Shown in pieces: positions 1-7,634 of a stretch of DNA of 51,078 nt; the first letter of the stretch is position 1; every line of letters starts with the position of its first letter. Position numbers and translations under genes: made by a program. The stretch spans positions 1-51,078 of the forward strand of contig CAMXKT010000004.1 in the NCBI GenBank assembly GCA_947244595.1, in the 5' to 3' direction. The notes under the pieces were generated by a model, which searched no databases, was not told the origin of the DNA, and was given only the letters and a program-made list of their open reading frames with translations. The stretch comes from an uncultured Oscillibacter sp. GTDB taxonomy: Bacteria > Bacillota > Clostridia > Oscillospirales > Oscillospiraceae.

Positions 1-420
1 CTGGTGGAGTACATCAAGATCCGCCGGGCCCGGGGCGAGGACCGGGAGACCGCCATCCTCCACGCCTGCCCCCTGCGGGTGCGGCCCATTTTGATGACCA
101 CCCTGACCACGATTCTCGCCATGGTCCCCATGGCCATGGGAATCGGGGAGACCAACGAGATGATGAGCGACATGGGAATCACCATGATCGCGGGCATGGT
201 GATTTCCACCATCGTGACCTTGGTGTTCACCCCGGTGTACTACTCCGTCATCGACAACCTGAGCCACGTCTTCCGCCGGAAGAACAAGGGCGAGAAACCC
301 CCGAAAAAGCCCCGGAAGCCTCTCTTTGGGCGCAAGGGCAAGGCGCTTCCCGAAAGTGCCCCCGAGGTCCCGGAGACCCCGGCCCCCGAGGCGGAGGCCC
401 TCCCCGCAGAGACCACCTGA
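1..420 (+). CDS. RND-family efflux permease, C-terminal end (partial)
   Basis: Only the last 139 codons are in the window; the frame is open to the left edge, so the true start is upstream. The segment RVRPILMTTLTTILAMVPMA followed by a hydrophobic stretch ending VFTPVYYSVID is the signature of the last transmembrane helices of AcrB/MexB-type permeases, which use proton influx to expel drugs or lipids. After the last helix there is a tail of about 55 residues, first rich in Lys/Arg/Pro and then in Pro/Glu/Ala, which is longer than usual for the family and presumably cytoplasmic. A strong hairpin terminator follows 7 bases after the stop. The substrate cannot be told from this end. Confidence 0.88.
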   Translation: MVEYIKIRRARGEDRETAILHACPLRVRPILMTTLTTILAMVPMAMGIGETNEMMSDMGITMIAGMVISTIVTLVFTPVYYSVIDNLSHVFRRKNKGEKPPKKPRKPLFGRKGKALPESAPEVPETPAPEAEALPAETT

Positions 421-426
421 CCACAT

Positions 427-466
427 AAAGAAATGGACCGTCCAAGAGGACGGTCCATTTCTTTTT
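427..466. terminator. Bidirectional intrinsic terminator
   Basis: A 17-bp perfect stem (left arm 427-443, right arm 448-464) with a 4-base loop is flanked by A-rich sequence on the left and CTTTTTC on the right. It lies between the convergent RND permease and DUF3298 lipoprotein genes and can stop transcription from both sides. Confidence 0.85.
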
Positions 467-472
467 CGTTTT

Positions 473-1336
473 TCACTCCGCCGCTTCCCCCACAGGGTCC
501 AGACCCAGCAACGCTTTGCCGTGCTCCCCCAGGTGGGGCCGCAGCTGGTCATAGCTCAGGTGGAACGCCTGGGGCCCGGCGGCGTAAGCGGCCAGCTCGT
601 AGGGGGAGAACCCCACGGTCATGCCCTCGGCATCAAAGCTGACGGCGTAATTGAGCCAGTCCGCCAAGATGTCCTCGTAGTCCTCCCAGTAGAAGTCCTG
701 GAGTTTTGTGCCCAGCTCTTCGTCCGCCTCCCGGACCTGCCGCACCAGCGCCAGATGGACAAAGTTTCGAAGATCTCCGCCCTCGTCCAGGATCTCCGGC
801 TCGAAGAACTCCCCGGCCTCCAGGTCAAAGTTCCAGCTCATGAGGATGTGGTTGGGGTGGGCCCCGCCGGTCCAGGTGCTGTAGGTTCCGGAGACGCTGA
901 CCAGGGTTTCCGTCTGGTAGACGGCGCACCAGAGGTCGTCGGTGTAAGTCATGGGCTCCAGCCCCGATTCATTCCGAAAGGCCCGGTCCTCCTTGGCGCT
1001 CTCCGCCAGAGTCTGGGGATTGGTTTTCCACTGGCTGAACCGGGCGTTGAACGCCTCCACCGCCGCCAGGGCCCGTTCCTGCTCCTCCGTGACGGGGTTT
1101 TCCAGGGTACTGCCGTCCTCCAGCAGGGCCTTCATCACCGGCAGCTCATAGGAGCACTCCGCCAGCGCCGCGCCGTCCTCATCCCGGACGGTCTCCTCGT
1201 ACTTCTCCAGCTCCACCGAGAAGGCGATGATTTCAGGGGGCGAGGCCGGCAGCGCGTTTTTCACATTGGTCAGGGTATCCCCGGCGCAGCCCACCAGGGC
1301 GCTGAACACCAGCAGCAGGGCGATCATGGTACTCAT
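473..1336 (-). CDS. DUF3298 (RsiV-like) domain lipoprotein
   Basis: 287 residues. The N-terminus has a short hydrophobic signal ending in the lipobox LVGC, so the mature protein is probably lipid-anchored at Cys16 on the outer face of the membrane. The middle and C-terminal part (GGAHPN motif, then a FEPEILDEGG segment) matches the DUF4163/DUF3298 fold found in the extracellular part of anti-sigma factor RsiV and in many clostridial lipoproteins; in RsiV this region binds lysozyme. Here there is no cytoplasmic anti-sigma part, so a sensing or ligand-binding role is only inference. The start has an AAAGGAGG ribosome binding site 7 bases upstream. It lies 17 bp after tmcAL on the same strand and is probably cotranscribed with it. 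Confidence 0.75.
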   Translation of the reverse strand: MSTMIALLLVFSALVGCAGDTLTNVKNALPASPPEIIAFSVELEKYEETVRDEDGAALAECSYELPVMKALLEDGSTLENPVTEEQERALAAVEAFNARFSQWKTNPQTLAESAKEDRAFRNESGLEPMTYTDDLWCAVYQTETLVSVSGTYSTWTGGAHPNHILMSWNFDLEAGEFFEPEILDEGGDLRNFVHLALVRQVREADEELGTKLQDFYWEDYEDILADWLNYAVSFDAEGMTVGFSPYELAAYAAGPQAFHLSYDQLRPHLGEHGKALLGLDPVGEAAE

Positions 1337-1353
1337 CAGGATTCCTCCTTTGT

Positions 1354-2562
1354 TCAGCCCGCCTCCCCCCGAATGATCACCGGACCCCTCCGCCGCTCAT
1401 CCGGGACGGCGGCGGGATCAGGACAGGCCAGGGCATAGAGGCGGTCCGCCCGGGCCTCCAGGTCAAAGAGGCGCTGGGCCTCGGCCCCCAGGCGGCGGAC
1501 GGCGGCGGGCTTGGTCAAGACCGGCAGGGAGGCGGTTTTCCGCATCCCGGCCAGCAGGGCGGTCCCCCGTGGGTTGGCCGCCAGCACCCGCAGGTAGGCG
1601 GGCCGCTCCGGCGGCGCGGGGGGAAGGCCCAGATAGGCCCGGAACACCATCCGGCGCAGCCGGGCCAGGGGGTAGCGTTTCGTCTTCACGGTCTCCAGCA
1701 GCTCCGCCAGAGACCCGGCGGAACCGGCGGAGCGGGCAAAGCGGCGGTACAGGCCCTCGTTCCCCAGGTCCAGGGCGGCCCAGTCCGCCTCCTCCAGGAA
1801 GCGCAGCCGGGCCAATACCGCCCGCTCGCAGTTCCAGATTCCGGCGGGGGCCCGCCCCGCCTCCCGCTCTGCCCGGTAGGCGGCGGCCATAGCGGGGGCC
1901 ATAAAGGACAGGGCCGTTTCCTCCTCCCCCTGCCGGAGCAGGGCGCGGATGGCCGACGCGGAGACAAAGCCGTCTTCAACGGCCGCGCTGTCATGCCCCG
2001 CCCCCCGGCGGGGGACGGCGACGGGCCGGATGCCGCTGCCCCGAAGGGCCTTGCAGTACTCCACGCCCAGGGTGTCGTTGGGCCGGGACAGCGCCGCCGC
2101 GTCCTCCTCCGAGACCAGGCCCCGGAGGGCCCGCTGACGGGCGGCGGGGAAGCTGTCTCCTTTTTTCAGCTCCTCCCGGAGCCGTTCCGGGAAAGTTTCG
2201 GAGCACAGGACCTTCGCGCAGCGGATCATAGGCGCGGCGTCTCCGCTCTCGCTGCCGAAGACCAGATGGGTGATGATCCCGGCGGCCTTTAAGATCTCCG
2301 CGGCCCCCGCGGCGAAGCCCTCCGCCGAAGAAAGGGCCCAGGGGACGGGCAGCTCCAGCACCAGATCGGCCCCGCTCCTGACGGCGGCGGCGGCCCGGGC
2401 CAGCTTGTCCGCCACGGCAAAGTTTCCCCGCTGGACAAAGTTTCCGCTCATGACGCAGACGATCCCCGTCTCCGGCCCCAGAAGGCGGCGGGCCTCGGCC
2501 ATCAGGTGGACGTGGCCCATGTGAAGGGGATTGTATTCTGTTATGATACCAGCGGCGGCCAT
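1354..2562 (-). CDS. tmcAL: tRNA(Met) cytidine acetate ligase TmcAL
   Basis: 402 residues. The N-terminus GIITEYNPLHMGHVHL carries the HxGH nucleotidyltransferase motif at residues 14-17, and the conserved SGNFVQRGN and FGSESGD segments follow, as in B. subtilis TmcAL (YlbM). The enzyme uses ATP and acetate to form N4-acetylcytidine at the wobble base of elongator tRNA-Met. An upstream in-frame extension exists, but the ATG at 2562 has a good AGGGGGAA site and begins exactly at the family's N-terminus. It is divergent from ackA; pairing acetate-using TmcAL with acetate kinase is metabolically suggestive, but the two are on opposite strands with separate promoters. Confidence 0.93.
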   Translation of the reverse strand: MAAAGIITEYNPLHMGHVHLMAEARRLLGPETGIVCVMSGNFVQRGNFAVADKLARAAAAVRSGADLVLELPVPWALSSAEGFAAGAAEILKAAGIITHLVFGSESGDAAPMIRCAKVLCSETFPERLREELKKGDSFPAARQRALRGLVSEEDAAALSRPNDTLGVEYCKALRGSGIRPVAVPRRGAGHDSAAVEDGFVSASAIRALLRQGEEETALSFMAPAMAAAYRAEREAGRAPAGIWNCERAVLARLRFLEEADWAALDLGNEGLYRRFARSAGSAGSLAELLETVKTKRYPLARLRRMVFRAYLGLPPAPPERPAYLRVLAANPRGTALLAGMRKTASLPVLTKPAAVRRLGAEAQRLFDLEARADRLYALACPDPAAVPDERRRGPVIIRGEAG

Positions 2563-2615
2563 AAAATTCCCCCTTGAAGTGGTGACAAAAAAGTGACAGT
2601 TTGGTAAAAAAGCGG

Positions 2616-2643
2616 TTGTAACTCCCGGAAAGTCTGGTATAAT
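2616..2643 (+). promoter_or_regulatory. Sigma-A promoter of ackA
   Basis: TTGTAA (2616-2621), 16-bp spacer, TATAAT (2638-2643). Predicted start of transcription is near 2650, about 100 nt before the ackA start codon. Confidence 0.75.
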
Positions 2644-2655
2644 GGAGTTGGACAA

Positions 2656-2685
2656 CAGGGAAAAGCGGGGCCCCGCCCTTCCCTG
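2656..2685. repeat. 30-bp near-perfect palindrome in the ackA leader
   Basis: CAGGGAA at 2656-2662 pairs with TTCCCTG at 2679-2685, around a perfect GCGGGGCCCCGC core at 2665-2676; only two base positions per arm fail to match. It begins about 7 nt after the predicted ackA transcription start and so could act as a DNA operator or as a leader hairpin. There is no U tract after it, so a simple terminator is unlikely. Confidence 0.6.
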
Positions 2686-2752
2686 CCGCTCTAATATTAT
2701 ATGAAATTTGGGATTCCCGCAAGGGCTTCCCCAAAAAGAGGAGACGGTCATC

Positions 2753-3946
2753 ATGAACATTCTGGTCATCAACGCGGGCAGTTCTTCCCTGAAATATCAG
2801 CTCCTGGACCCCGAAAGCGGCGTGCTGCTGGCCAAGGGCCTGTGCGAGCGCATCGGCATCGACGGGAAATTCACCTACAAGGCCGAGGGGAAAAAGACCC
2901 TGGACGCCATTGACGTCCCCATGCCCACTCATTCCGAGGCCATCCAGGCCGTGCTGGACGCCCTGGCGGACAAGGAAAACGGCGTCATCGCCTCCATGAG
3001 CGAGATCGGGGCCGTGGGACACCGGGTGGTCCACGGCGGCGAGGCCTTCAACAAGTCCGTCCTCATTGACGACGCGGTCCTCCAGGCCATTGAGGACTGC
3101 ATTCCCCTGGCCCCCCTGCACAACCCCGCCAACCTGACGGGCATCCGTGCCTGCCAAAAGGTCATGCCCGGCGTACCCATGGTGGCCGTGTTCGACACCG
3201 CGTTCCACCAGACCATGCCCGCCAAGGCCTATATGTACGCCCTGCCCTACGCCTGGTACGAGGAGGACAAGGTCCGGCGCTACGGCTTCCACGGCACCAG
3301 CCACAAGTACGTGGCGGGCCGGGCCGCCGTGATGCTTGGCAAAAAGCCCGAGGAGGTCAAGCTGATCTCCTGCCACCTGGGCAACGGCTCCTCCATCACG
3401 GCGGTGGACGGCGGCAAGAGCGTGGACACCTCCATGGGCTTCACGCCTCTGGCGGGCGTGCCCATGGGCACCCGGTCCGGCGACCTGGACGCGGGCATCC
3501 TCCAGTATGAGATGAACAAGCGGGGAATGGGCATCGACGAGATGCTGAACGCCCTGAACAAAAAGTCCGGCGTGGAGGGCCTGAGCTGCGTCTCCTCCGA
3601 CTTCCGGGACCTGGAGTCCGCCGCCTCCAAGGGCGACGCCAAGGCCGCCCTGGCCCGGGAGAAGTTCGCCTATGAGGTCCGCAAATACGTGGGCGCCTAC
3701 GCCGCCGCCATGGGCGGGGCGGACGCCGTCATTTTCACCGCCGGCGTGGGAGAGAACGACAAGGGCATCCGCTCCATGGTCTGCCAGGGCCTGGAGTACA
3801 TGGGCGTGAAGCTGGACCCCGCCGCCAACGATGTCCGGGGTAAGGAGACCGTCATCTCCGCTCCCGACTCCAAGGTTAAGGTTTTGTTGATTCCCACCAA
3901 CGAGGAATTGATGATCGCCATGGACACGGCGGAGATTGTGAAGTAA
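2753..3946 (+). CDS. ackA: Acetate kinase
   Basis: 397 residues, the normal length. It converts acetyl phosphate and ADP to acetate and ATP in the cytoplasm, the last step of acetate fermentation. The N-terminal phosphate-binding motif VINAGSSSLK is at residues 5-14. The catalytic residues expected from the Methanosarcina enzyme are present: R91 in GHRVVHGGE, D148 in FDTAFHQ, H180 in YGFHGTSHKY, R240 in MGTRSGDLD, and the Glu in PTNEELMIA near the end. The ATG at 2753 has an AAAGAGGAG site about 9 bases upstream. No phosphotransacetylase gene is adjacent. It has its own promoter with a palindrome in the leader. Confidence 0.98.
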   Translation: MNILVINAGSSSLKYQLLDPESGVLLAKGLCERIGIDGKFTYKAEGKKTLDAIDVPMPTHSEAIQAVLDALADKENGVIASMSEIGAVGHRVVHGGEAFNKSVLIDDAVLQAIEDCIPLAPLHNPANLTGIRACQKVMPGVPMVAVFDTAFHQTMPAKAYMYALPYAWYEEDKVRRYGFHGTSHKYVAGRAAVMLGKKPEEVKLISCHLGNGSSITAVDGGKSVDTSMGFTPLAGVPMGTRSGDLDAGILQYEMNKRGMGIDEMLNALNKKSGVEGLSCVSSDFRDLESAASKGDAKAALAREKFAYEVRKYVGAYAAAMGGADAVIFTAGVGENDKGIRSMVCQGLEYMGVKLDPAANDVRGKETVISAPDSKVKVLLIPTNEELMIAMDTAEIVK

Positions 3947-4040
3947 CTTATCGAAGGTTCTTCGAAAGGTTGGGGTTGGTACTCACCCGTTCGGGCGGGG
4001 AGGGTTTTTCCGGCGCTGACACGCGGGGAAGATCGGACAC

Positions 4041-4275
4041 CAGCGATGGCTGGTGCAATGCACCCCCCATTTTCTCTTTTCCTTCCAGAAGGAAAAGAAA
4101 AAACGGGCCGTGCACGGTCCAAAAGAGAAAAGGAAGTATTTGGGGATGCGTACGTTTGGACGAGGGGACGCGGCTGGAGTGCTTCCGGCTTCACGAATGT
4201 CTTCTGCCCGCGGCGTAGTTTGAGCGGAGGTTTGTCCTTTGCCGAATGAACTTCCTTCTCTTTTCGCTGCCGACC
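4041..4275 (+). repeat. Intergenic repeat unit, left (forward) copy
   Basis: This unit and the one at 4390-4585 are the same sequence in opposite orientation. Shared blocks are CAGCGATGGCTGG (4041-4053), GCACCCCCCATT (4060-4071), GGGCCGTGCACGGT (4105-4118) and a 25-bp block at 4192-4216 with one mismatch. Inside the unit a hairpin (CCCATTTTCTCTTTTCC pairing with GGAAAAGAAAAAACGGG, about 4067-4107) is kept although its bases differ from the other copy. No protein is credible here. The whole 3947-4646 gap between ackA and the DUF4363 gene is filled by this structure. Confidence 0.7.
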
Positions 4276-4292
4276 CTGGAGCTTGAAGGAAA

Positions 4293-4328
4293 AAGAAGGT
4301 CTACCGTTTTTAAGCGGCAGACCTTCTT
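4293..4328. repeat. Hairpin at the centre of the inverted repeat pair
   Basis: AAGAAGGTCT (4293-4302) pairs with AGACCTTCTT (4319-4328), with an inner CCG/CGG pairing and a loop of about 8 bases. It lies almost midway between the two inverted repeat units and could work as a terminator downstream of ackA. Confidence 0.55.
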
Positions 4329-4389
4329 CTCTTTCAGGCCGAGTCCGTCAAAGGCGGTAGGCGCTTCAACTTCCGGAAGTGCCGGGTTA

Positions 4390-4585
4390 GCGGCAGCGAG
4401 GACGGAAGAACAGGCCATGAGTCAACCACCCAACCCCCGCCAGCACCACGCCGCGGGCAGAAGACATGCGTGTCAAACAGTCTGTACTGCTTGCGCGTCC
4501 CCGTTTTCTCTCTTCCACCGTGCACGGCCCATTCTCTCTTTTCACAAAAGAGAGAATGGGGGGTGCAATGGACCAGCCATCGCTG
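4390..4585 (-). repeat. Intergenic repeat unit, right (inverted) copy
   Basis: Read on the minus strand this copies the left unit: CAGCGATGGCTGG at 4573-4585, ACCGTGCACGGCCC at 4517-4530 and the 25-bp block at 4448-4472. Its internal hairpin is CCCATTCTCTCTTTT paired with AAAAGAGAGAATGGG (4528-4562), perfect although several bases differ from the left copy. Both copies end in a CGCTGCCG motif toward the centre. The arrangement looks like a dispersed, MITE- or REP-like family rather than coding DNA. Confidence 0.7.
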
Positions 4586-4646
4586 ACTGCCAATCCGCCC
4601 CGCCCGTCAGGGCGAGCAAAGGCCTCTCCCCTGCAAGGGGAACCCA

Positions 4647-5030
4647 TCAAAGCACATTCCGCAAGGAAAACTCCTCCATCTCCGCCAGGAGGCGAAGCTG
4701 ATCCCGGAGGTCCGCCAGCTCCGCCCGGAGCTCGCTGTCCTCCTCCCGCTCGGCAAAGGCCAGCGCCCGGTGGTACATGGCCTCCGCGTCGTCCACGGCG
4801 TCGTGGCCCGTGACGCAGTGGAGGTAGGTTTGGCGCTCCGTCCAGTCGGCGTAGCCCGCCCGAATGGCGGCGGCGGCTCCCTGCCAGTCCTCCAGCAGTA
4901 CCAGGCGGTCCGCTTCCTCCAGCTGAGCCCGCCAGCGGTCCGTGTGGGCGGCCATGGCCGCCCCGTTCCAGAGGCAGAAGGCCAGGATGGCCCCCAGCAG
5001 GGCGGCAGGGATCAGCAGTCCCTTTTTCAT
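4647..5030 (-). CDS. DUF4363 family protein
   Basis: 127 residues. A single N-terminal hydrophobic segment (about residues 5-27) ends in AMAA and is either a signal peptide or an anchor; the rest is an acidic helical domain with the conserved WTERQTYLHCVTGHDAVDDA segment typical of DUF4363. The function of the family is unknown. Its start codon overlaps the stop of the DUF421 gene (ATGA), a pairing seen repeatedly in Clostridia, so the two proteins probably act together at the membrane. Confidence 0.8.
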   Translation of the reverse strand: MKKGLLIPAALLGAILAFCLWNGAAMAAHTDRWRAQLEEADRLVLLEDWQGAAAAIRAGYADWTERQTYLHCVTGHDAVDDAEAMYHRALAFAEREEDSELRAELADLRDQLRLLAEMEEFSLRNVL

Positions 5031-5710
5031 GCCCGGCCCTCCTTCCGCACACAGGTTACCCGGCCCGTCTCGTCCACCGCCAGCAAAAACGCCTCCCGGT
5101 GGGAGGTCAATCCCGCTTCCTGGAGCGTCTTCCGGAGCCAGGCCTCGTCCAGTCCCCGGGCCTCCAGATTCCGCCGGAGGAGCCGCCCGTCATTTACCAG
5201 GACCACCGGCAGGGTCACGTCCTCTCCGGTCTTTACTCCCAGCTGCTCGGCCGTGGGGGGCTGATTCCTGGCCCAGGGGAGGACGGAGAGCTGCCCGGAG
5301 TTCTCCAGCACGGCGTACTTGACCTCCTGCACCCCGGTGAAACCCTGGCCCCGAAGTTCCTCCAGCAGCTCGTCCAGGGTGTAGCGGTTCTTCCGCATGG
5401 CCTCCTGCTGCAGGACCCCCTCCCGGATGAGGACGGAGGGCGTGCCGCAGGCCAGCGCCCGGAAGCGGAGGCTGGTCAGGGACAGCTGGCTCAGCAGCAT
5501 GGACAGGGCCAGCAGGGTCAGAATAGGGATGACCCCTGCCAGCAGGGGGATGCCGAAGTCCTGCATGGGCACGGTGGCCAGGTCGGAGATCATCATGGTC
5601 AGCACCAGCTCGCCGGGCTCCAGCTCGCCGATCTGCCGTTTGCCCATGAGGCGGAGGCCGATCATGATGAGAAAGTAGAGGATGACGGTGCGGGCGAAGG
5701 CGGTCATCAT
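5027..5710 (-). CDS. DUF421 (YetF-like) membrane protein
   Basis: 227 residues. Three hydrophobic segments lie in the first 90 residues (from TVILYFLIMIGLRLMGKR onward) followed by a soluble YetF C-terminal domain. The motifs GKRQIGELEPGELV, MMISDLATVPM and KNRYTLDELLEELR are characteristic of DUF421 proteins such as B. subtilis YetF and YdfS; some YetF-family proteins act in spores, but the biochemical role is not settled. The start at 5710 has an AGGAGG site 8 bases upstream; a second ATG follows at once. The stop overlaps the DUF4363 start. It is divergent from the sigma factor gene, with 154 bp between. Confidence 0.88.
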   Translation of the reverse strand: MMTAFARTVILYFLIMIGLRLMGKRQIGELEPGELVLTMMISDLATVPMQDFGIPLLAGVIPILTLLALSMLLSQLSLTSLRFRALACGTPSVLIREGVLQQEAMRKNRYTLDELLEELRGQGFTGVQEVKYAVLENSGQLSVLPWARNQPPTAEQLGVKTGEDVTLPVVLVNDGRLLRRNLEARGLDEAWLRKTLQEAGLTSHREAFLLAVDETGRVTCVRKEGRA

Positions 5711-5804
5711 AGGCGCTTCCTCCTGAGGGAATGGGTTCTCTACAGTATCTGCGGTTTGGGGCCGGGATATTCTCCGGCCCCCTCTCAAAAAATCTTCAAA
5801 AATG

Positions 5805-5831
5805 TGAAACCCTTTTGGGTTCTGAAACGTT
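5805..5831 (+). promoter_or_regulatory. Candidate ECF-type promoter of the sigma factor gene
   Basis: TGAAAC (5805-5810), 17-bp spacer, CGTT (5828-5831). This is the layout of promoters read by extracytoplasmic-function sigma factors such as SigW (TGAAAC / CGTA). It sits 33 bp before the sigma factor start codon and suggests autoregulation. No good sigma-A promoter is visible at the same place. Confidence 0.55.
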
Positions 5832-5864
5832 GTATAAACAGAAGGACGAAAGGAGGCGGCGGAC

Positions 5865-6401
5865 ATGCTCAGCTTTGCCCTGCGCCTGGAGCGGGACGAG
5901 GACCGGGAACGCTTCACCCGGCTGTACAATCAGACCCAGCGGCGGCTTCAGCGGCTGGCCGCCCGTCTCCTGGGCCCCGGCCCCAGGGCCGAGGACGCGG
6001 TGCATGATACTTTTATAAAGCTCATTCAAAACTATGGCCAGCTCCGTTCCCGCTCCGACGGGCAGCTGGAGCGGTGGCTGACGGTGGTGGTCAAAAACAC
6101 GGCTCTGGACACCCTCCGCAAAGAGGGCCGGGAAGAGGAGCTGGAGACCCAGGTCTGGGAGCCCGCCGTCCCGCCGGACGTGGGGGAGTTTGAGGCCCTG
6201 ACGGCCCTGATCCGCTCCATGCCGGAGGACTACCGCCGGGTGCTGGAGCTCCGCTTCCTGGCGGAGTGGAGCCTCCAGGACATCGCTGGGGAGCTGGGAC
6301 TGACGGAAGGCGCGGTGAAGAGCCGCGTGTTCCGGGGGCGGAAACTGCTGATCGACGCGCTGAGAAGGGAGGGGTATTTGGATGGACGGTCCTGTGTTTG
6401 A
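5865..6401 (+). CDS. RNA polymerase sigma factor, ECF / sigma-70 family
   Basis: 178 residues, the length expected for an ECF sigma factor with regions 2 and 4 only. Region 2 is seen in FTRLYNQTQRRLQRLAARLL and EDAVHDTFIKLIQNY; region 4 in PEDYRRVLELRFLAEWSLQD followed by a helix-turn-helix (IAGELGLTEGAVKSRVFRGR). It directs RNA polymerase to a small regulon. The next gene overlaps it by 20 bp and encodes a membrane protein whose place and shape suit an anti-sigma factor. The candidate promoter just upstream matches ECF consensus. Confidence 0.9.
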   Translation: MLSFALRLERDEDRERFTRLYNQTQRRLQRLAARLLGPGPRAEDAVHDTFIKLIQNYGQLRSRSDGQLERWLTVVVKNTALDTLRKEGREEELETQVWEPAVPPDVGEFEALTALIRSMPEDYRRVLELRFLAEWSLQDIAGELGLTEGAVKSRVFRGRKLLIDALRREGYLDGRSCV

Positions 6402-7464
6402 CGCCATGCTGAAAACCGCGCTGGAGGAGGCCCTCCGGCAGGATATGGAGGAAACCCCCGCGCCGCCCCCGCTCTCCCGGCGGCAGAGGAAGCGGATGCG
6501 CCGGCTGCTGTCGAACCCCGAAAGCGCCTGGGCCCCGGAGATGGAAACGGGACGCCGTCTCCGGAATCCCGCCCGCTGGCTGGCGGCGGCGGTCATCGCC
6601 GCCCTGCTCACCGGCGCGGCGGCGGCCAGCCTGGTGCTGGGCGGCGGGGAGCGCTTCCGGCAGATGTTCGAGGAGGACGTCTGGGCTGCGGACTACTACG
6701 GAAATGCGGCGGACACGGAACAGCTGCTGGGCATGGGCGCGGGGATGGACACCACCCTGGTGGAGTCCGGCGGCCTGCGCTTCGAGATGCTGGACGCCAT
6801 CTTCGACGGTCAGATCGCCATGCTGGACCTCCGCATGACCGTTCTGGACAAGGCGCTGACGGAACAGCTCCGGGAAAACGGTCCCCTGTTCCGGGACATG
6901 GAGCTCCTTTGGGAGGACAGCGGAGATATGACCTCCTGGGGCTATTCCGCCCGCTCCTGGGAGATGTCGGAGGACCTGGAAGAGGGGGAGTACTCCCTGA
7001 TCTTCTCCATCGGCGGCGAGGACCTGAGCGCCGGGGGACAGTGCGGCATTCACTTCGGGGACCTGGTGTACTACAATGAGCAGGGGAGGGAGGAGGTCCT
7101 CCTCCCTGGGGAGTGGGACCTGTCCGTCACCCTCCGGCCCACGGAGCTTCTGCGGCTGGAGCCGGGCGCGGTCTGCCGGGTCAATGGGGTGGATTGGATT
7201 CTGGATAATGTGGTCCTCTCCCCCCTGGCCCTGGGGCTGGACTTCCACCGGGAGGAGGACGGGCGGCACTCCGACTGGTCCCCCGCCCGGGACCTGTCCA
7301 TCCGCCTGAAGAGCGGGGAGACCCTGGACGTGCGCGGCTCCCGGAGCGAGGCCCGGAACGACTCCCGGGTGGACGTGCGAATCGAGTTCCCCATGCCTCT
7401 GGACCTGGAACAGGCGGAGTCCCTCCAGGTCTGCGGCGTGGACATTCCCCTCCATGAATCCTGA
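6382..7464 (+). CDS. Probable anti-sigma factor, single-pass membrane protein
   Basis: 360 residues. A cytoplasmic N-terminal part of about 65 residues, rich in Glu and then in Arg/Lys, is followed by one transmembrane helix (about residues 66-86) and a 270-residue extracytoplasmic domain of beta-rich character. That topology and the 20-bp overlap with the sigma gene fit the DUF4179-type anti-sigma proteins of Clostridia. Sequence identity alone does not prove this; the call rests mainly on context. A GC-rich terminator follows 10 bp after the stop, so the two genes form a closed unit. Confidence 0.7.
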   Translation: MDGPVFDAMLKTALEEALRQDMEETPAPPPLSRRQRKRMRRLLSNPESAWAPEMETGRRLRNPARWLAAAVIAALLTGAAAASLVLGGGERFRQMFEEDVWAADYYGNAADTEQLLGMGAGMDTTLVESGGLRFEMLDAIFDGQIAMLDLRMTVLDKALTEQLRENGPLFRDMELLWEDSGDMTSWGYSARSWEMSEDLEEGEYSLIFSIGGEDLSAGGQCGIHFGDLVYYNEQGREEVLLPGEWDLSVTLRPTELLRLEPGAVCRVNGVDWILDNVVLSPLALGLDFHREEDGRHSDWSPARDLSIRLKSGETLDVRGSRSEARNDSRVDVRIEFPMPLDLEQAESLQVCGVDIPLHES

Positions 7465-7473
7465 ACCGTCAGC

Positions 7474-7498
7474 AGGCCCCGCCGAAACGGCGGGGCCT
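7474..7498 (+). terminator. Terminator of the sigma / anti-sigma unit
   Basis: AGGCCCCGCC, loop GAAA, then GGCGGGGCCTT; the U tract is short. Confidence 0.65.
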
Positions 7499-7560
7499 TG
7501 TCTGTGAAAATACCCGAACTTCCCGGCGGGGGAGGCGGAAACGCTTGTTCGGATTCCCGC

Positions 7561-7589
7561 TTGTGTTTTCCCGGCGGGCGTGCTAGAAT
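7561..7589 (+). promoter_or_regulatory. Sigma-A promoter with extended -10
   Basis: TTGTGT (7561-7566), 17-bp spacer, TAGAAT (7584-7589) preceded by TG one base away. It serves the gene starting at 7635. Confidence 0.7.
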
Positions 7590-7634
7590 AGGCGTATTCT
7601 GACAAAACGCGCCCCCGGGCGCGGGGAGGTCCCT

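Noticed and set aside
3970..4640. Short frames in the ackA-DUF4363 gap
   Set aside because: They follow the inverted repeat units, have low-complexity Ser/Pro/Arg content and change reading frame between the two copies; better explained as a non-coding repeat.
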